NCBI RefSeq assembly: GCF_947501385.1
Contig: NZ_CANMVP010000012.1
Location: 1-64,000, forward strand
Source of the DNA: an uncultured Polaribacter sp.
Lineage (GTDB): Bacteria > Bacteroidota > Bacteroidia > Flavobacteriales > Flavobacteriaceae
DNA: 64,000 nt
Direction: 5' to 3'
In this document: positions 7,540 through 15,366 of the stretch, one piece after another
Position numbering within the stretch: position 1 is the first letter of the stretch
How the letters are laid out: each line of letters starts with the position of its first letter
Made by a program: the position numbers and the translations under genes
The notes under the pieces: generated by a model
Databases searched by the model: none
The model's input: the letters and a program-made list of their open reading frames with translations, nothing else
Told to the model about the DNA's origin: nothing

Positions 7540-8742
7540 ATGGTCAAAGAGTATTCTCACAAGAGTAAGAATTCTTCCCCTTTTGGGAAGCTAGATGGGG
7601 CTTGTGGGATCTACATTCACATACCATTTTGCAAACAAGCATGTTTTTACTGCGACTTTCACTTTTCTACCTCTTTGAAAAAGAAAGACGATATGATTTC
7701 GTCTTTAATAAAAGAAATTGAATTTAGAAAAGACGAGCTAGGTAATAAAATTGTAGCAACTATTTATTTTGGTGGAGGAACACCTTCTGTTTTAAATACT
7801 GAGGAAATTCAGCTTTTAATAGCGGCTGTTTATCATAATTTTGAAGTTGTAGAAAATCCTGAAATTACGTTAGAAGCAAATCCTGATGATTTGTCTGAGG
7901 AAAAAATCATTGAGCTTTCAAAATCGTCAATCAATAGATTAAGTATTGGCATCCAATCTTTTTTTGAGAAAGATTTAAAGTTGATGAACAGAGCTCACAA
8001 TGCGAAAGAAGCTAGAGAATCACTATCTCTAGCAACAAAATATTTTGATAATATTTCACTAGATTTAATTTACGGAATTCCCGATTGTACCAATCAGCAA
8101 TGGAGAGAAAATATACAAACGGCTTTGAGTTTCGGAATTCCTCATATTTCTAGTTACGCCTTAACTGTGGAGCCAAAAACGGCTCTGGAGACTTTGATAC
8201 ATAAAGGAATCATTAAAAATGTAGATGATGAAAAGGCACAAGAACAATTTTATATTTTAATTGATGAATTAGAAAATTCAAATTTTGTGCATTATGAACT
8301 TTCTAACTTCGGAAAAAAAGGTTTTTTTAGCAAAAATAATTCGTCTTATTGGTTGGGGAAATCTTATTTAGGAATAGGACCTTCTGCACATTCTTTTGAT
8401 GGAAATCAAAGAAGTTGGAATGTGAGAAACAATTCAAAATATATCAACGAAATTCAAAAAAATATACTTCCCATAGAAAGAGAAACACTCTCTAAAGTAG
8501 ATAGCTATAATGAATATATTATGACGGGTTTAAGAACCATTTGGGGCGTTTCAATACTTAAAATTAAAGAAGATTTTGGAGATGATTTTGTAAATTATTT
8601 AGCAAAACAGTCTCAAAAATATATTCAGGAAGAATTGTTAGAAATAATTGTGATTTCGAACGGAGTAGAGCAGTTAAAAATAACTAAAAAAGGAAAGTTT
8701 TTATCAGACGGAATCGCATCCGATTTGTTTATGCTAAACTAG
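7540..8742 (+). CDS. hemW: HemW-type radical SAM heme chaperone
   Basis: Cytoplasmic radical SAM protein (400 residues) of the oxygen-independent coproporphyrinogen oxidase-like HemW family, which binds and delivers heme rather than oxidising coproporphyrinogen. The 4Fe-4S motif is CKQACFYC (Cys31, Cys35, Cys38) after HIPF; YFGGGTPS near 85-92 binds SAM; the HemW C-terminal domain follows. The first ~21 residues (MVKEYSHKSKNSSPFGKLDG) are not family sequence: residues about 11-21 come from a palindromic repeat. No Met, GTG or TTG codon lies in frame between the repeat and the Fe-S motif, so translation must pass through it. Confidence 0.9.
   Translation: MVKEYSHKSKNSSPFGKLDGACGIYIHIPFCKQACFYCDFHFSTSLKKKDDMISSLIKEIEFRKDELGNKIVATIYFGGGTPSVLNTEEIQLLIAAVYHNFEVVENPEITLEANPDDLSEEKIIELSKSSINRLSIGIQSFFEKDLKLMNRAHNAKEARESLSLATKYFDNISLDLIYGIPDCTNQQWRENIQTALSFGIPHISSYALTVEPKTALETLIHKGIIKNVDDEKAQEQFYILIDELENSNFVHYELSNFGKKGFFSKNNSSYWLGKSYLGIGPSAHSFDGNQRSWNVRNNSKYINEIQKNILPIERETLSKVDSYNEYIMTGLRTIWGVSILKIKEDFGDDFVNYLAKQSQKYIQEELLEIIVISNGVEQLKITKKGKFLSDGIASDLFMLN
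7571..7604. repeat. CTTCCC/GGGAAG palindromic repeat coding the HemW N-terminus
   Basis: CTTCCC-CTTTT-GGGAAG (7574-7590) followed by CTAGATGGGGCTT. Same family as the copies in murC (29191) and, in reverse orientation, at 29076 and 25143. It is translated as NSSPFGKLDGA. Confidence 0.8.
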
Positions 8743-8896
8743 TTTCAGTATAAAGAAATACGATGATAACGAATTTCTTATTTTGCGGAATGTATAATTT
8801 TTAAAGAGGCTTTTAAAAAATAAAAATAGTTAAAAAATTGGTATAAAGATTGGATATGGAATGTAATAAAATCGCAAAAGCCTAATTTAAAAAACT

Positions 8897-8904
8897 TATA
8901 TTTG
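8897..8904 (+). promoter_or_regulatory. -7 box upstream of the cyclase-family gene
   Basis: TATATTTG matches TAnnTTTG and lies 39 bases before the ATG at 8944. The -33 element is not clear. Confidence 0.4.
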
Positions 8905-8943
8905 GATTTATAATAATCAGATACTGAAACAAGTTCAGCAGAC

Positions 8944-9693
8944 ATGAAAGCAATCATAGAATATAACTCAAGAAAAATAATCATCAATGTCTCTGAACCT
9001 ATAGATATTTCTATTCCTATAGATGTGTCAAGAAAAAATGTAAATGCTTGGTATATAGACGAGCCAAAAATTTTTCCAGAAGAAATTGATGGAGAAATTG
9101 TGAAAGTTTCAGAAGGCGCGGTTGTAAACTTTAACAACATTCATTTCAATCCTCATTCTCATATTACGCATACAGAATGTGTGGGTCATATTACAGAAAA
9201 GGCACATTCTATAAATCAGAATTTAAAGCATTATTTCTTTGTTGCTGAAGTGGTAACCGTTGCTCCAGAAAATCTAGGAGAAGATTTTGTAATTTCTGAA
9301 AAACAATTAAGAACTGCTTTAAGAAATAAAAAAAGAGATGCTATAATTATACGAACTTTGCCCAATTTAATGGATAAAAAATCGATGCAATACTCGAATA
9401 CAAATCCACCTTATTTATTAGAAGAAGCAGCAATTTATTTGCGTGAAAAAGGAATTAAGCATTTGTTAATAGATTTGCCATCAGTAGATAAAGAAAGAGA
9501 TGATGGGCAGTTACTTTCACACAATGCTTTTTGGAATACTTCTGGAGAAATGAGATTGAACGCTACAATTACAGAGTTTATTTATGTACCAAATGCTGTG
9601 GAAGACGGAGAATATTTACTAAATTTAATGATTGCTCCGTTTGAGAATGATGCAACTCCCAGCAAGCCGATTTTGTATAAAATTATAAAATAA
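8944..9693 (+). CDS. cyclase family protein (kynurenine formamidase-like metal hydrolase)
   Basis: Protein of 249 residues related to the cyclase/kynurenine formamidase superfamily, metal-dependent amide or ester hydrolases. The metal-binding cluster appears as NPHSHITHTECVGHI with His71, His73 and His76. This differs from the standard HxGTHxDxPxH: the Asp and Pro positions are changed, so the substrate may differ. Further signatures are LIDLPSVD near residue 176-184 and the late HNAFW. The gene is single, with the CorA gene converging on it. Family call fairly sure; it should not be equated with tryptophan breakdown, as no kynurenine pathway genes are nearby. Confidence 0.75.
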   Translation: MKAIIEYNSRKIIINVSEPIDISIPIDVSRKNVNAWYIDEPKIFPEEIDGEIVKVSEGAVVNFNNIHFNPHSHITHTECVGHITEKAHSINQNLKHYFFVAEVVTVAPENLGEDFVISEKQLRTALRNKKRDAIIIRTLPNLMDKKSMQYSNTNPPYLLEEAAIYLREKGIKHLLIDLPSVDKERDDGQLLSHNAFWNTSGEMRLNATITEFIYVPNAVEDGEYLLNLMIAPFENDATPSKPILYKIIK

Positions 9694-9769
9694 AAATAGT
9701 ATTGTTAGCACCAAACTCACAAATTTTAATTTGTGAAAATCTGTGAAATTCGTATCTGTAGAATTTTAT

Positions 9770-10750
9770 CTAAAACCATTTCTTACGCTTAAAATACCAA
9801 ACAGAAATAATGGTAATTAAAATCATAATTCCCAATAAAATAAAATAGCCGTATTTAAATTTTAACTCTGGAATGTTTTCAAAATTCATTCCGTAAATTC
9901 CTGCTAAAAAAGTCAAAGGAATAAAAATAACAGATAAAATAGTAAGTGTTTTCATTACTTCATTTAAACGGTGTCCTTGAATACTAAAAATTAAATTTAT
10001 TTTACTTTCTAGCTCTTGCAATTCAAAATCGATATTCGAAATCAAATTATTAGTCTGTTCTTTTAATTCACTAAAATATTTAGAATTGAAACCTTCAATT
10101 TCTATTTTTTCTAGTTTAACAATGGTATCTCTTAGGCTAATTGTTGCTTTTTTAAAATTGAATAATTCTTGTTTTCTTTTTTCTACCAAAGAAGTAAATT
10201 CGGGTGTTGGTTTAACGCTTCCAGAACCAAGTCTGTCAGAACTTAACTCTGCATTTACTTGATAGGTATCTTGATAATTATCTATGATAGATTCTAATAA
10301 TAAAAACAATAAATAATCTGCTTTTTTCTTTCTAACAATACCTTTATTTCCTTCTAAACGCTCACGAATCCAATTAAAATAGTCACCCGGCTTTTCTTGA
10401 ATAGACCATAAAAAATCTGGCGAAACAATAAAAATCATCTGTTCTGAATCTAATTTCTGACTTTCAGTAATTAAAACACGTGTGGTTATAAATAATAAAT
10501 CATCGAGTAAAATAACTTTGTTAGGATGTTCTTCATCACTTAGTAATTTAATTAAAAAATCGTCTAATTTATTTTGATAAATAACTTTTCTATAAGACTC
10601 TCTATATTGAATACCATAGGTGTTTAACCATTTTATGGTGTCTTCATTTTTAGATAAATCAATTTCAGCGATGGTAGAGAAGTTGTTTTTCTCATAATTC
10701 TTACTTGAATAACTGATGATAGATGACTTATCTAAGAATTCATTTTCCAT
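9770..10750 (-). CDS. corA: CorA-type magnesium/cobalt transporter
   Basis: Inner-membrane divalent cation channel (326 residues). A long acidic cytoplasmic domain with coiled-coil segments (about residues 170-260) precedes two C-terminal transmembrane helices. The signature GMN is at 287-289 in LAGIYGMNFENIPE, and the protein ends in the basic KRKKWF. These are diagnostic of the CorA/MIT family. Mg2+, Co2+ or Zn2+ specificity cannot be decided from the sequence. Transcribed alone, divergent from the MmcQ-like gene. Confidence 0.93.
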   Translation of the reverse strand: MENEFLDKSSIISYSSKNYEKNNFSTIAEIDLSKNEDTIKWLNTYGIQYRESYRKVIYQNKLDDFLIKLLSDEEHPNKVILLDDLLFITTRVLITESQKLDSEQMIFIVSPDFLWSIQEKPGDYFNWIRERLEGNKGIVRKKKADYLLFLLLESIIDNYQDTYQVNAELSSDRLGSGSVKPTPEFTSLVEKRKQELFNFKKATISLRDTIVKLEKIEIEGFNSKYFSELKEQTNNLISNIDFELQELESKINLIFSIQGHRLNEVMKTLTILSVIFIPLTFLAGIYGMNFENIPELKFKYGYFILLGIMILITIISVWYFKRKKWF

Positions 10751-10815
10751 TTGAATAATAATTGTAAATTTGATAGATAAAGATACTTTTTAAATTGTAA
10801 TTAATAGAACATTTT

Positions 10816-11184
10816 ATGCATATAGAACAATTAAGAGATTTTTGTATTGTAAAGAAAGGAGTGACAGAACATTTTCCTTTTGATGACGTTACATTGGTTT
10901 TTAAGGTGATGGGAAAAATGTTTGCACTTACGGGTTTAAGTAATTGGGAAAAAGGAGAACAAAAAATTAATTTAAAATGCGATCCTGATAAAGCAGTTGA
11001 ATTGCGTGGAGTATATGAGGGGATAAACCCTGGTTGGCACATGAACAAAAGACTTTGGAATACGGTAACCATCAATTCAAGTGATGTTCCAGATGATTTG
11101 GTCAAAGAACTGATCAATCATTCTTATGATTTGGTGGTAAAAAGCTTGACCAAGAAATTACAAGCCGAATTAGAGAATTTATAA
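10816..11184 (+). CDS. MmcQ/YjbR family protein
   Basis: A 122-residue protein of the MmcQ/YjbR family (CyaY-like fold, putative nucleic-acid binding). Typical features: LRDFCIVKKGVTEHFPFDDVTLVFKVMGKMFAL at the N-terminus, KCDPDKAVELR near residue 55-65, PGWHMNKRLWNTV near 74-86 and the late SYDLVVKSL. Cellular role unknown. The stop codon abuts the ATG of the next gene (no spacer), so it is co-transcribed with the cyclo-ligase. Confidence 0.88.
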   Translation: MHIEQLRDFCIVKKGVTEHFPFDDVTLVFKVMGKMFALTGLSNWEKGEQKINLKCDPDKAVELRGVYEGINPGWHMNKRLWNTVTINSSDVPDDLVKELINHSYDLVVKSLTKKLQAELENL

Positions 11185-11733
11185 ATGAAAAAACAAGCAT
11201 TAAGAAAACGTTATCAGCAGAAACGTGCAGTTTTAACTGAAGATGAAATTCAGGTATTACAAAACAACGTCTACCAACAGGTTTATGAATTAGATATTTC
11301 TGAAGTTGAAACTGTTCATTTGTTTCTTTCTTTAAAGAAGTTTAATGAAATAGACACACAACCTATTATTGATTTTTTTAGAGCCAAAAGGAAGCGAATA
11401 GTGGTGAGTAAATGTAATTTTAATGACAATACTTTGTCTCATTTTTACTACGATAAAAACACAGCTTTAGAATTGAATAAATTCGGAGTGCCTGAACCTA
11501 TAAATTCAGAACAAGCTTCTGAGGATATATTAGATCTTATTTTTGTACCACTTCTAATTTCTGATAAAAGAAATTACAGAGTGGGATACGGCAAAGGTTT
11601 TTACGATCGTTTTTTATCTAATTGCAGAACAGATACTACAATAATCGGACTTAATTTTTTTGAACCTATTTCTAAAATTGAAGATATTAATGATTTTGAT
11701 GTTGCTTTAGATAAAGTGATCTATCCTACATAA
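11185..11733 (+). CDS. 5-formyltetrahydrofolate cyclo-ligase
   Basis: Converts 5-formyl-THF to 5,10-methenyl-THF using ATP, returning the storage folate to one-carbon metabolism. The 182-residue length is standard. The N-terminal basic helix KKQALRKRYQQKR is typical; FVPLLISDKRNYRVGYGKGFYDRFL (about 126-150) holds the nucleotide/folate-binding GxGKGFYDR motif. Starts immediately after the MmcQ-like gene. Confidence 0.93.
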   Translation: MKKQALRKRYQQKRAVLTEDEIQVLQNNVYQQVYELDISEVETVHLFLSLKKFNEIDTQPIIDFFRAKRKRIVVSKCNFNDNTLSHFYYDKNTALELNKFGVPEPINSEQASEDILDLIFVPLLISDKRNYRVGYGKGFYDRFLSNCRTDTTIIGLNFFEPISKIEDINDFDVALDKVIYPT

Positions 11734-11760
11734 TAGTTTAATAGTTTTTTGCATTTTTAT

Positions 11761-12528
11761 CTAATTATCTTTAAAACCTTCTAATTTAAATAACATATTT
11801 GGGTCAGGACAAATGCTTTTCCAAATTTCAATTTCACTTTCAAAGGCAACTCCTGGGAAATCATTTTCAAAGTCTAAAAGAGTAAGCATTATTTGAAAGT
11901 GTAAATGCGGAACCCAATCTCCATTTTCTTTAGAATTTGCCAAAATTGCAATCTGTTTTCCTTTTTTTACAACGTCTCCAATTTTATGTTTTAGAATGCT
12001 CTCTATAGTATTATGTCCGTATAAAGTATAAAAAGAAAGTTCTTTTACGGTATGTTTTAAAATGATGAATCCTCCATAGCCTTTATGGCTAGCGTCATCT
12101 GTTATGCAAATAACTTCACCATCTAAAATGGCATGAACGGGTGTTTTTTCTGGCAACCAAAAATCTAAACCTAAGTGAATTGTTCTTTTTTCAAACCCAT
12201 TTTCACTTTCTCTTTCATAAATATCAGAAGTATATAAAGCCCTTTTTTCTAAATAGCCACCAGCAATAATTTTATTAGGGGCTTTTTTTTGAAGTGAATC
12301 TATTTTTTTTTGAAAAAAACTTAAGTCGTTAAACTCTTCTTTTCCTCCTATAAAATTACTGGTAACACTCAAGTCTACATGATGTATTTCCTTTTTATTT
12401 ATAGTTGGAAAAAGTGATGTTAAGGAAAAAGTGTTTTTCGTTACCCAATTATTAAATTTCGTTAAATTCGGATGAATTGTAAAAGCAAATTTATTTTTAA
12501 AACTTTTATGTGACGTAGATGTTTCCAT
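11761..12528 (-). CDS. M23 family peptidase-like protein
   Basis: A LytM/M23-fold protein of 255 residues. The zinc-site motifs are present: HLGLDFWLP (HxxxD) and, near the C-terminus, HLHFQ (HxH); a third histidine is in LYGHN. There is no signal peptide or transmembrane helix, unlike most cell-wall M23 enzymes, so the protein may act in the cytoplasm or be a non-classical member. The ATG at 12528 (METSTSH) is preferred to the in-frame ATG at 12546, which would add a hydrophobic MSYFYF tag. Diverges from ade. Confidence 0.8.
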   Translation of the reverse strand: METSTSHKSFKNKFAFTIHPNLTKFNNWVTKNTFSLTSLFPTINKKEIHHVDLSVTSNFIGGKEEFNDLSFFQKKIDSLQKKAPNKIIAGGYLEKRALYTSDIYERESENGFEKRTIHLGLDFWLPEKTPVHAILDGEVICITDDASHKGYGGFIILKHTVKELSFYTLYGHNTIESILKHKIGDVVKKGKQIAILANSKENGDWVPHLHFQIMLTLLDFENDFPGVAFESEIEIWKSICPDPNMLFKLEGFKDN

Positions 12529-12584
12529 AAAATAAAAATAAGACAAAGTTTAGAAATCAACCTAAAATCACCTTAGAATCTTTG

Positions 12585-12592
12585 TAAATTTG
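12585..12592 (+). promoter_or_regulatory. -7 box of the ade promoter
   Basis: TAAATTTG matches TAnnTTTG and lies 17 bases before the ade ATG. This would give a very short leader and leaves no room for a purine riboswitch. Confidence 0.4.
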
Positions 12593-12609
12593 TTGTAAAT
12601 ATTTTAAAA

Positions 12610-14232
12610 ATGATTGTACAAGGTAATATTGTAGATATTCTTAATAGAAGAACCTTTAAAGGTGAAGTTGTCGTTGAAAACGGAAAAATTAAAGAAATTC
12701 GGAAGGCAAATCATCATAAAGAAAACTATATTTTACCAGGTTTTGTAGATGCACATATTCATATAGAAAGCTCTATGTTGGTTCCTTCTGAGTTTGCAAA
12801 AATTGCGGTTGTGCATGGCACTGTTGCTACGGTTTCAGATCCGCATGAAATTGCCAATGTTTTGGGTGTAAAAGGTGTGGAATTTATGATCGAAAATGGA
12901 AAGAAAGTTCCGTTGAAATTTAATTTTGGTGCCCCAAGTTGTGTGCCCGCAACATCTTTTGAAAGTGCAGGTGCCATTGTAGATGCAAAAGACATCAAAT
13001 TGATGATGGAAAACCCTGATATCAAATATTTGGCAGAAATGATGAATTATCCAGGTGTTTTATTTGATGATAAAGAAGTTTTAGCAAAAATAAAACATGC
13101 CAAGAATAATAAGAAACCTATTGATGGTCATGCACCAGGTTTGCGAGGAGACGACCTAATTAAATATATTTCAGCAGGAATTTCTACAGATCATGAATGT
13201 TTTACCTACGAAGAAGCTTTAGAAAAATTACAGAAGGGTATGAAGGTAATTATCAGAGAGGGTAGTGCTGCAAAAAACTTTGAAGCGCTGATAGATTTAC
13301 TCCCTGAACATTTTGAAAATATGATGTTTTGTTCAGATGATAAGCATCCAGATGATTTGTTATTAGGGCATATCAATCAATTGTGTGAGAGAGCAGTTGC
13401 CAAAGGAATTGATGTTTTTAAGGTATTACAAGCAGCTTGTATAAATCCAATAACACATTATAACTTAGAGGTTGGGTTGTTGCAAAAAGGAGATGATGCC
13501 GATTTTATTGTTGTTGAGAACTTAACCAATTTTAAAGTTTTAGAAACGTATATCAACGGAGAATTGGTGGCGAAAAATGGCGAATCGTTTGTGGAATCTG
13601 TAGATTTCGAGATCTTGAATAACTTTCATACAGATCAAAAGAAAGTATTAGATTTTGAGTTTATATCATCCTCAGAAAAAATAAGAGTCATTGAAGCTTT
13701 AGATGGCGAGTTGGTTACGAATCAACTAGAAATGGCTTCTTTACTTGTTGATGGAAATTTAGTTTCAAACACAAAAAATGATGTGTTAAAAATGACCGTC
13801 GTAAATCGTTATAAAAATGAAAAACCAGCAATTGCATTTATTAAAAATTTCGGATTAAAAAAGGGCGCCATTGCAAGTTCTGTTGGTCATGATTCTCACA
13901 ACATTATTGCTGTTGGTGTTTCTGATGCAGCAATTTGCAAAGCTGTAAATTTAATTATTGAAAACAGCGGTGGCGTTTGTGCTGTAAATACATCCGAAGA
14001 AAAAATAGTCTCTTTGCCCATTGCAGGAATCATGTCTGATTTGTCTGCTGAAGAAATTGGTAAATCGTACGCAGCATTAGATAAAATGGCGAAACAAATG
14101 GGAAGCACGTTAAGAGCACCTTATATGAGTTTGTCTTTTATGGCATTGTTGGTCATACCGTCTTTAAAATTATCGGATAAAGGTTTGTTTGATGGAACTT
14201 CTTTTAAATTTACTTCCTTAGAGATCATGTAG
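12610..14232 (+). CDS. ade: adenine deaminase
   Basis: Amidohydrolase (540 residues) that deaminates adenine to hypoxanthine for purine salvage. The metal-binding HxH is in [14 protein letters not shown] (His49, His51). Other Ade signatures are [18 protein letters not shown] near 76-93, [11 protein letters not shown] near 173-183, STDHEC near 192-197 and [11 protein letters not shown] near 241-251. The long C-terminal domain with [13 protein letters not shown] is specific to the Ade2-type enzymes rather than ADAL adenosine deaminases. Its 3' end is followed by the repeat array, which begins about 10 bases downstream. Confidence 0.94.
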   Translation: MIVQGNIVDILNRRTFKGEVVVENGKIKEIRKANHHKENYILPGFVDAHIHIESSMLVPSEFAKIAVVHGTVATVSDPHEIANVLGVKGVEFMIENGKKVPLKFNFGAPSCVPATSFESAGAIVDAKDIKLMMENPDIKYLAEMMNYPGVLFDDKEVLAKIKHAKNNKKPIDGHAPGLRGDDLIKYISAGISTDHECFTYEEALEKLQKGMKVIIREGSAAKNFEALIDLLPEHFENMMFCSDDKHPDDLLLGHINQLCERAVAKGIDVFKVLQAACINPITHYNLEVGLLQKGDDADFIVVENLTNFKVLETYINGELVAKNGESFVESVDFEILNNFHTDQKKVLDFEFISSSEKIRVIEALDGELVTNQLEMASLLVDGNLVSNTKNDVLKMTVVNRYKNEKPAIAFIKNFGLKKGAIASSVGHDSHNIIAVGVSDAAICKAVNLIIENSGGVCAVNTSEEKIVSLPIAGIMSDLSAEEIGKSYAALDKMAKQMGSTLRAPYMSLSFMALLVIPSLKLSDKGLFDGTSFKFTSLEIM

Positions 14233-14243
14233 TTGGTGTACTT

Positions 14244-14467
14244 GTCATTCCCACGAAAGTGGGAATCCACAGTAAGTAAATAGAAGCTATAAGTAAACGA
14301 TTGGTTTAAGCTTATGTTGAAAAGAGTATTCAAAATTTTCTGTTCAAACTTGTTGATTTTATTTAACTTTAAACAATCTAGTTTGGATTCCCGATTTCTC
14401 GGGAATGACAAGACTGAGAACAATCTCTTAAATTTACTTCACTAGAGGTCGTATAATTAGTGTGTTT
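14244..14467. repeat. repeat unit 1 of the 14.2-15.3 kb array (non-coding type)
   Basis: Begins with ATTCCCAC-GAAA-GTGGGAAT (14247-14266), an 8-bp hairpin with a GNRA-like loop. It then has a ~115-bp conserved interior and ends with the second palindrome TTCCCGATTTCTCGGGAA near 14387-14405 followed by GACAAGA. The two palindromes sit in opposite orientation at the two ends. Period to the next unit is 224 bases. No coding content. Confidence 0.85.
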
Positions 14468-14692
14468 GTCATTCCCACGAAAGTGGGAATCCACAGTAAG
14501 TAAATTAGAAGCTAGAAGTAATCGATTGGTTTAAGCTTATGTTGAAAAGAGTATTTAAAATTTTCTATTCAAACTTGTTGATTTTATTTAACTTTAAACA
14601 ATCTAGTTTGGATTCTCGATTTCTCGGGAATGACAAGATCGAGAACAATCTCTTAAATTTAGTTTTTTAGAGATCGTATAATTAGTGTGTTT
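14468..14692. repeat. repeat unit 2 (non-coding type)
   Basis: Nearly identical to unit 1 over its whole length, including the interior ATCGATTGGTTTAAGCTTAT block and both palindromes. The near identity of a non-coding interior suggests recent duplication. Unit length 225. Confidence 0.85.
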
Positions 14693-15090
14693 GTCATTCC
14701 CACGAAAGTGGGAATCCATACTTCAAAAATTGAAAATGAACACAATTCATCAATATTATGTTTATATTTTAGCAAGTAAAATAAGAGGTACATTATATAT
14801 TGGTATGACGAATGATTTACAAAGAAGAGTTTACGAACATAAAATGGGAATCAAAAAAGGTTTTACTTTTAAATATGGTGTAAATAGATTAGTGTATTTT
14901 GAAACATTTCAAAATGTTGAAGAAGCTATTTTAAGAGAAAAGAGATTGAAAAAGTGGAATAGAAGTTGGAAAATAGAATTGATTGAAAAAGAAAATATAA
15001 GATGGCTTGATTTAGCAAGTGATTGGTATGACAATCTTTTAATTGATTAGTGCGAGTTTTCTTTATTAGTAATATAAAATTAGTCTATTT
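14693..15090. repeat. repeat unit 3 carrying a GIY-YIG gene
   Basis: Starts with the same GTCATTCCCACGAAAGTGGG palindrome but then diverges (CCATACTTCAAAA instead of CCACAGTAAGTAAA) and holds the GIY-YIG gene in place of the non-coding interior. The next unit starts 398 bases later. Confidence 0.8.
14736..15050 (+). CDS. GIY-YIG nuclease family protein, single domain
   Basis: Stand-alone GIY-YIG domain of 104 residues: YYVYILASK at the start (GIY position), TLYIGMTNDLQRRVYEHK at about 20-37 (YIG plus catalytic Arg region), YFETFQNVEEAILREKRLKKW with the catalytic Glu, and a C-terminal tail DLASDWYD typical of the UPF0213/YhbQ-like group. The ATG at 14736 is preferred; the longer frame from 14685 would translate the upstream palindrome as CLSFPRKWES. 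The gene replaces the interior of one repeat unit, so it may be the enzyme that copies or moves the repeat; that link is inference. Confidence 0.85.
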   Translation: MNTIHQYYVYILASKIRGTLYIGMTNDLQRRVYEHKMGIKKGFTFKYGVNRLVYFETFQNVEEAILREKRLKKWNRSWKIELIEKENIRWLDLASDWYDNLLID

Positions 15091-15311
15091 GTCATTCCCA
15101 CGCAAGTGAGAATCCACAGTAAGGAAATTAGAAGCTATAAGTAATCGATTGGTTTAAGCTTATGTTGAAAAGAGTATTTAAAATTTTCTGTTCAAACTTG
15201 TTGATTTCATTAAACTTTACATACTCTAGTTTGGATTCCCGATTTCTCGGGAATGACAAGACTGAGAACATTCTCTTAAATTTACTTTTTTAGAGATAAA
15301 ATAATCTTTTT
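15091..15311. repeat. repeat unit 4 (non-coding type, diverged palindrome)
   Basis: Same interior as units 1 and 2. The first palindrome is mutated (CCCACGCAAGTGAGAAT), the second, near 15236-15254, is intact. Period 221 bases. Confidence 0.8.
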
Positions 15312-15345
15312 GTCGTTCCCACGAAAGTGGGAATCCATACTTCAA
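15312..15345. repeat. terminal partial repeat next to the alkB-like gene
   Basis: GTCGTTCCCACGAAAGTGGG then AATCCATACTTCAAAA, i.e. the head of a coding-type unit like that before the GIY-YIG gene, but cut off after about 30 bases by the alkB-like gene end. It marks the right edge of the array. Confidence 0.75.
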
Positions 15346-15366
15346 AATTAAAAAAAAATCAAAATT

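Noticed and set aside
8778..9140. Minus-strand open frame of 120 codons overlapping the cyclase-family gene
   Set aside because: It is the reverse shadow of the plus-strand gene and its leader, shows no family motif, and conflicts with the well-supported cyclase frame.
12595..12609. Purine riboswitch before ade
   Set aside because: The leader between the -7 box and the ATG is too short and shows no aptamer-like conserved elements.
14121..14423. Minus-strand frame containing SFPRNRESKL and SHFRGNDK
   Set aside because: These peptides are just translations of the palindromic repeats; the frame overlaps ade and has no independent support.
14685..14735. Longer N-terminus of the GIY-YIG protein (CLSFPRKWES...)
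   Set aside because: It is the translation of the upstream hairpin; the ATG at 14736 gives the family's normal start.
14244..15345. CRISPR array
   Set aside because: The repeats are ~222 bp with conserved interiors and palindromic ends, not short identical repeats with unique ~30-bp spacers, and no cas genes are near.
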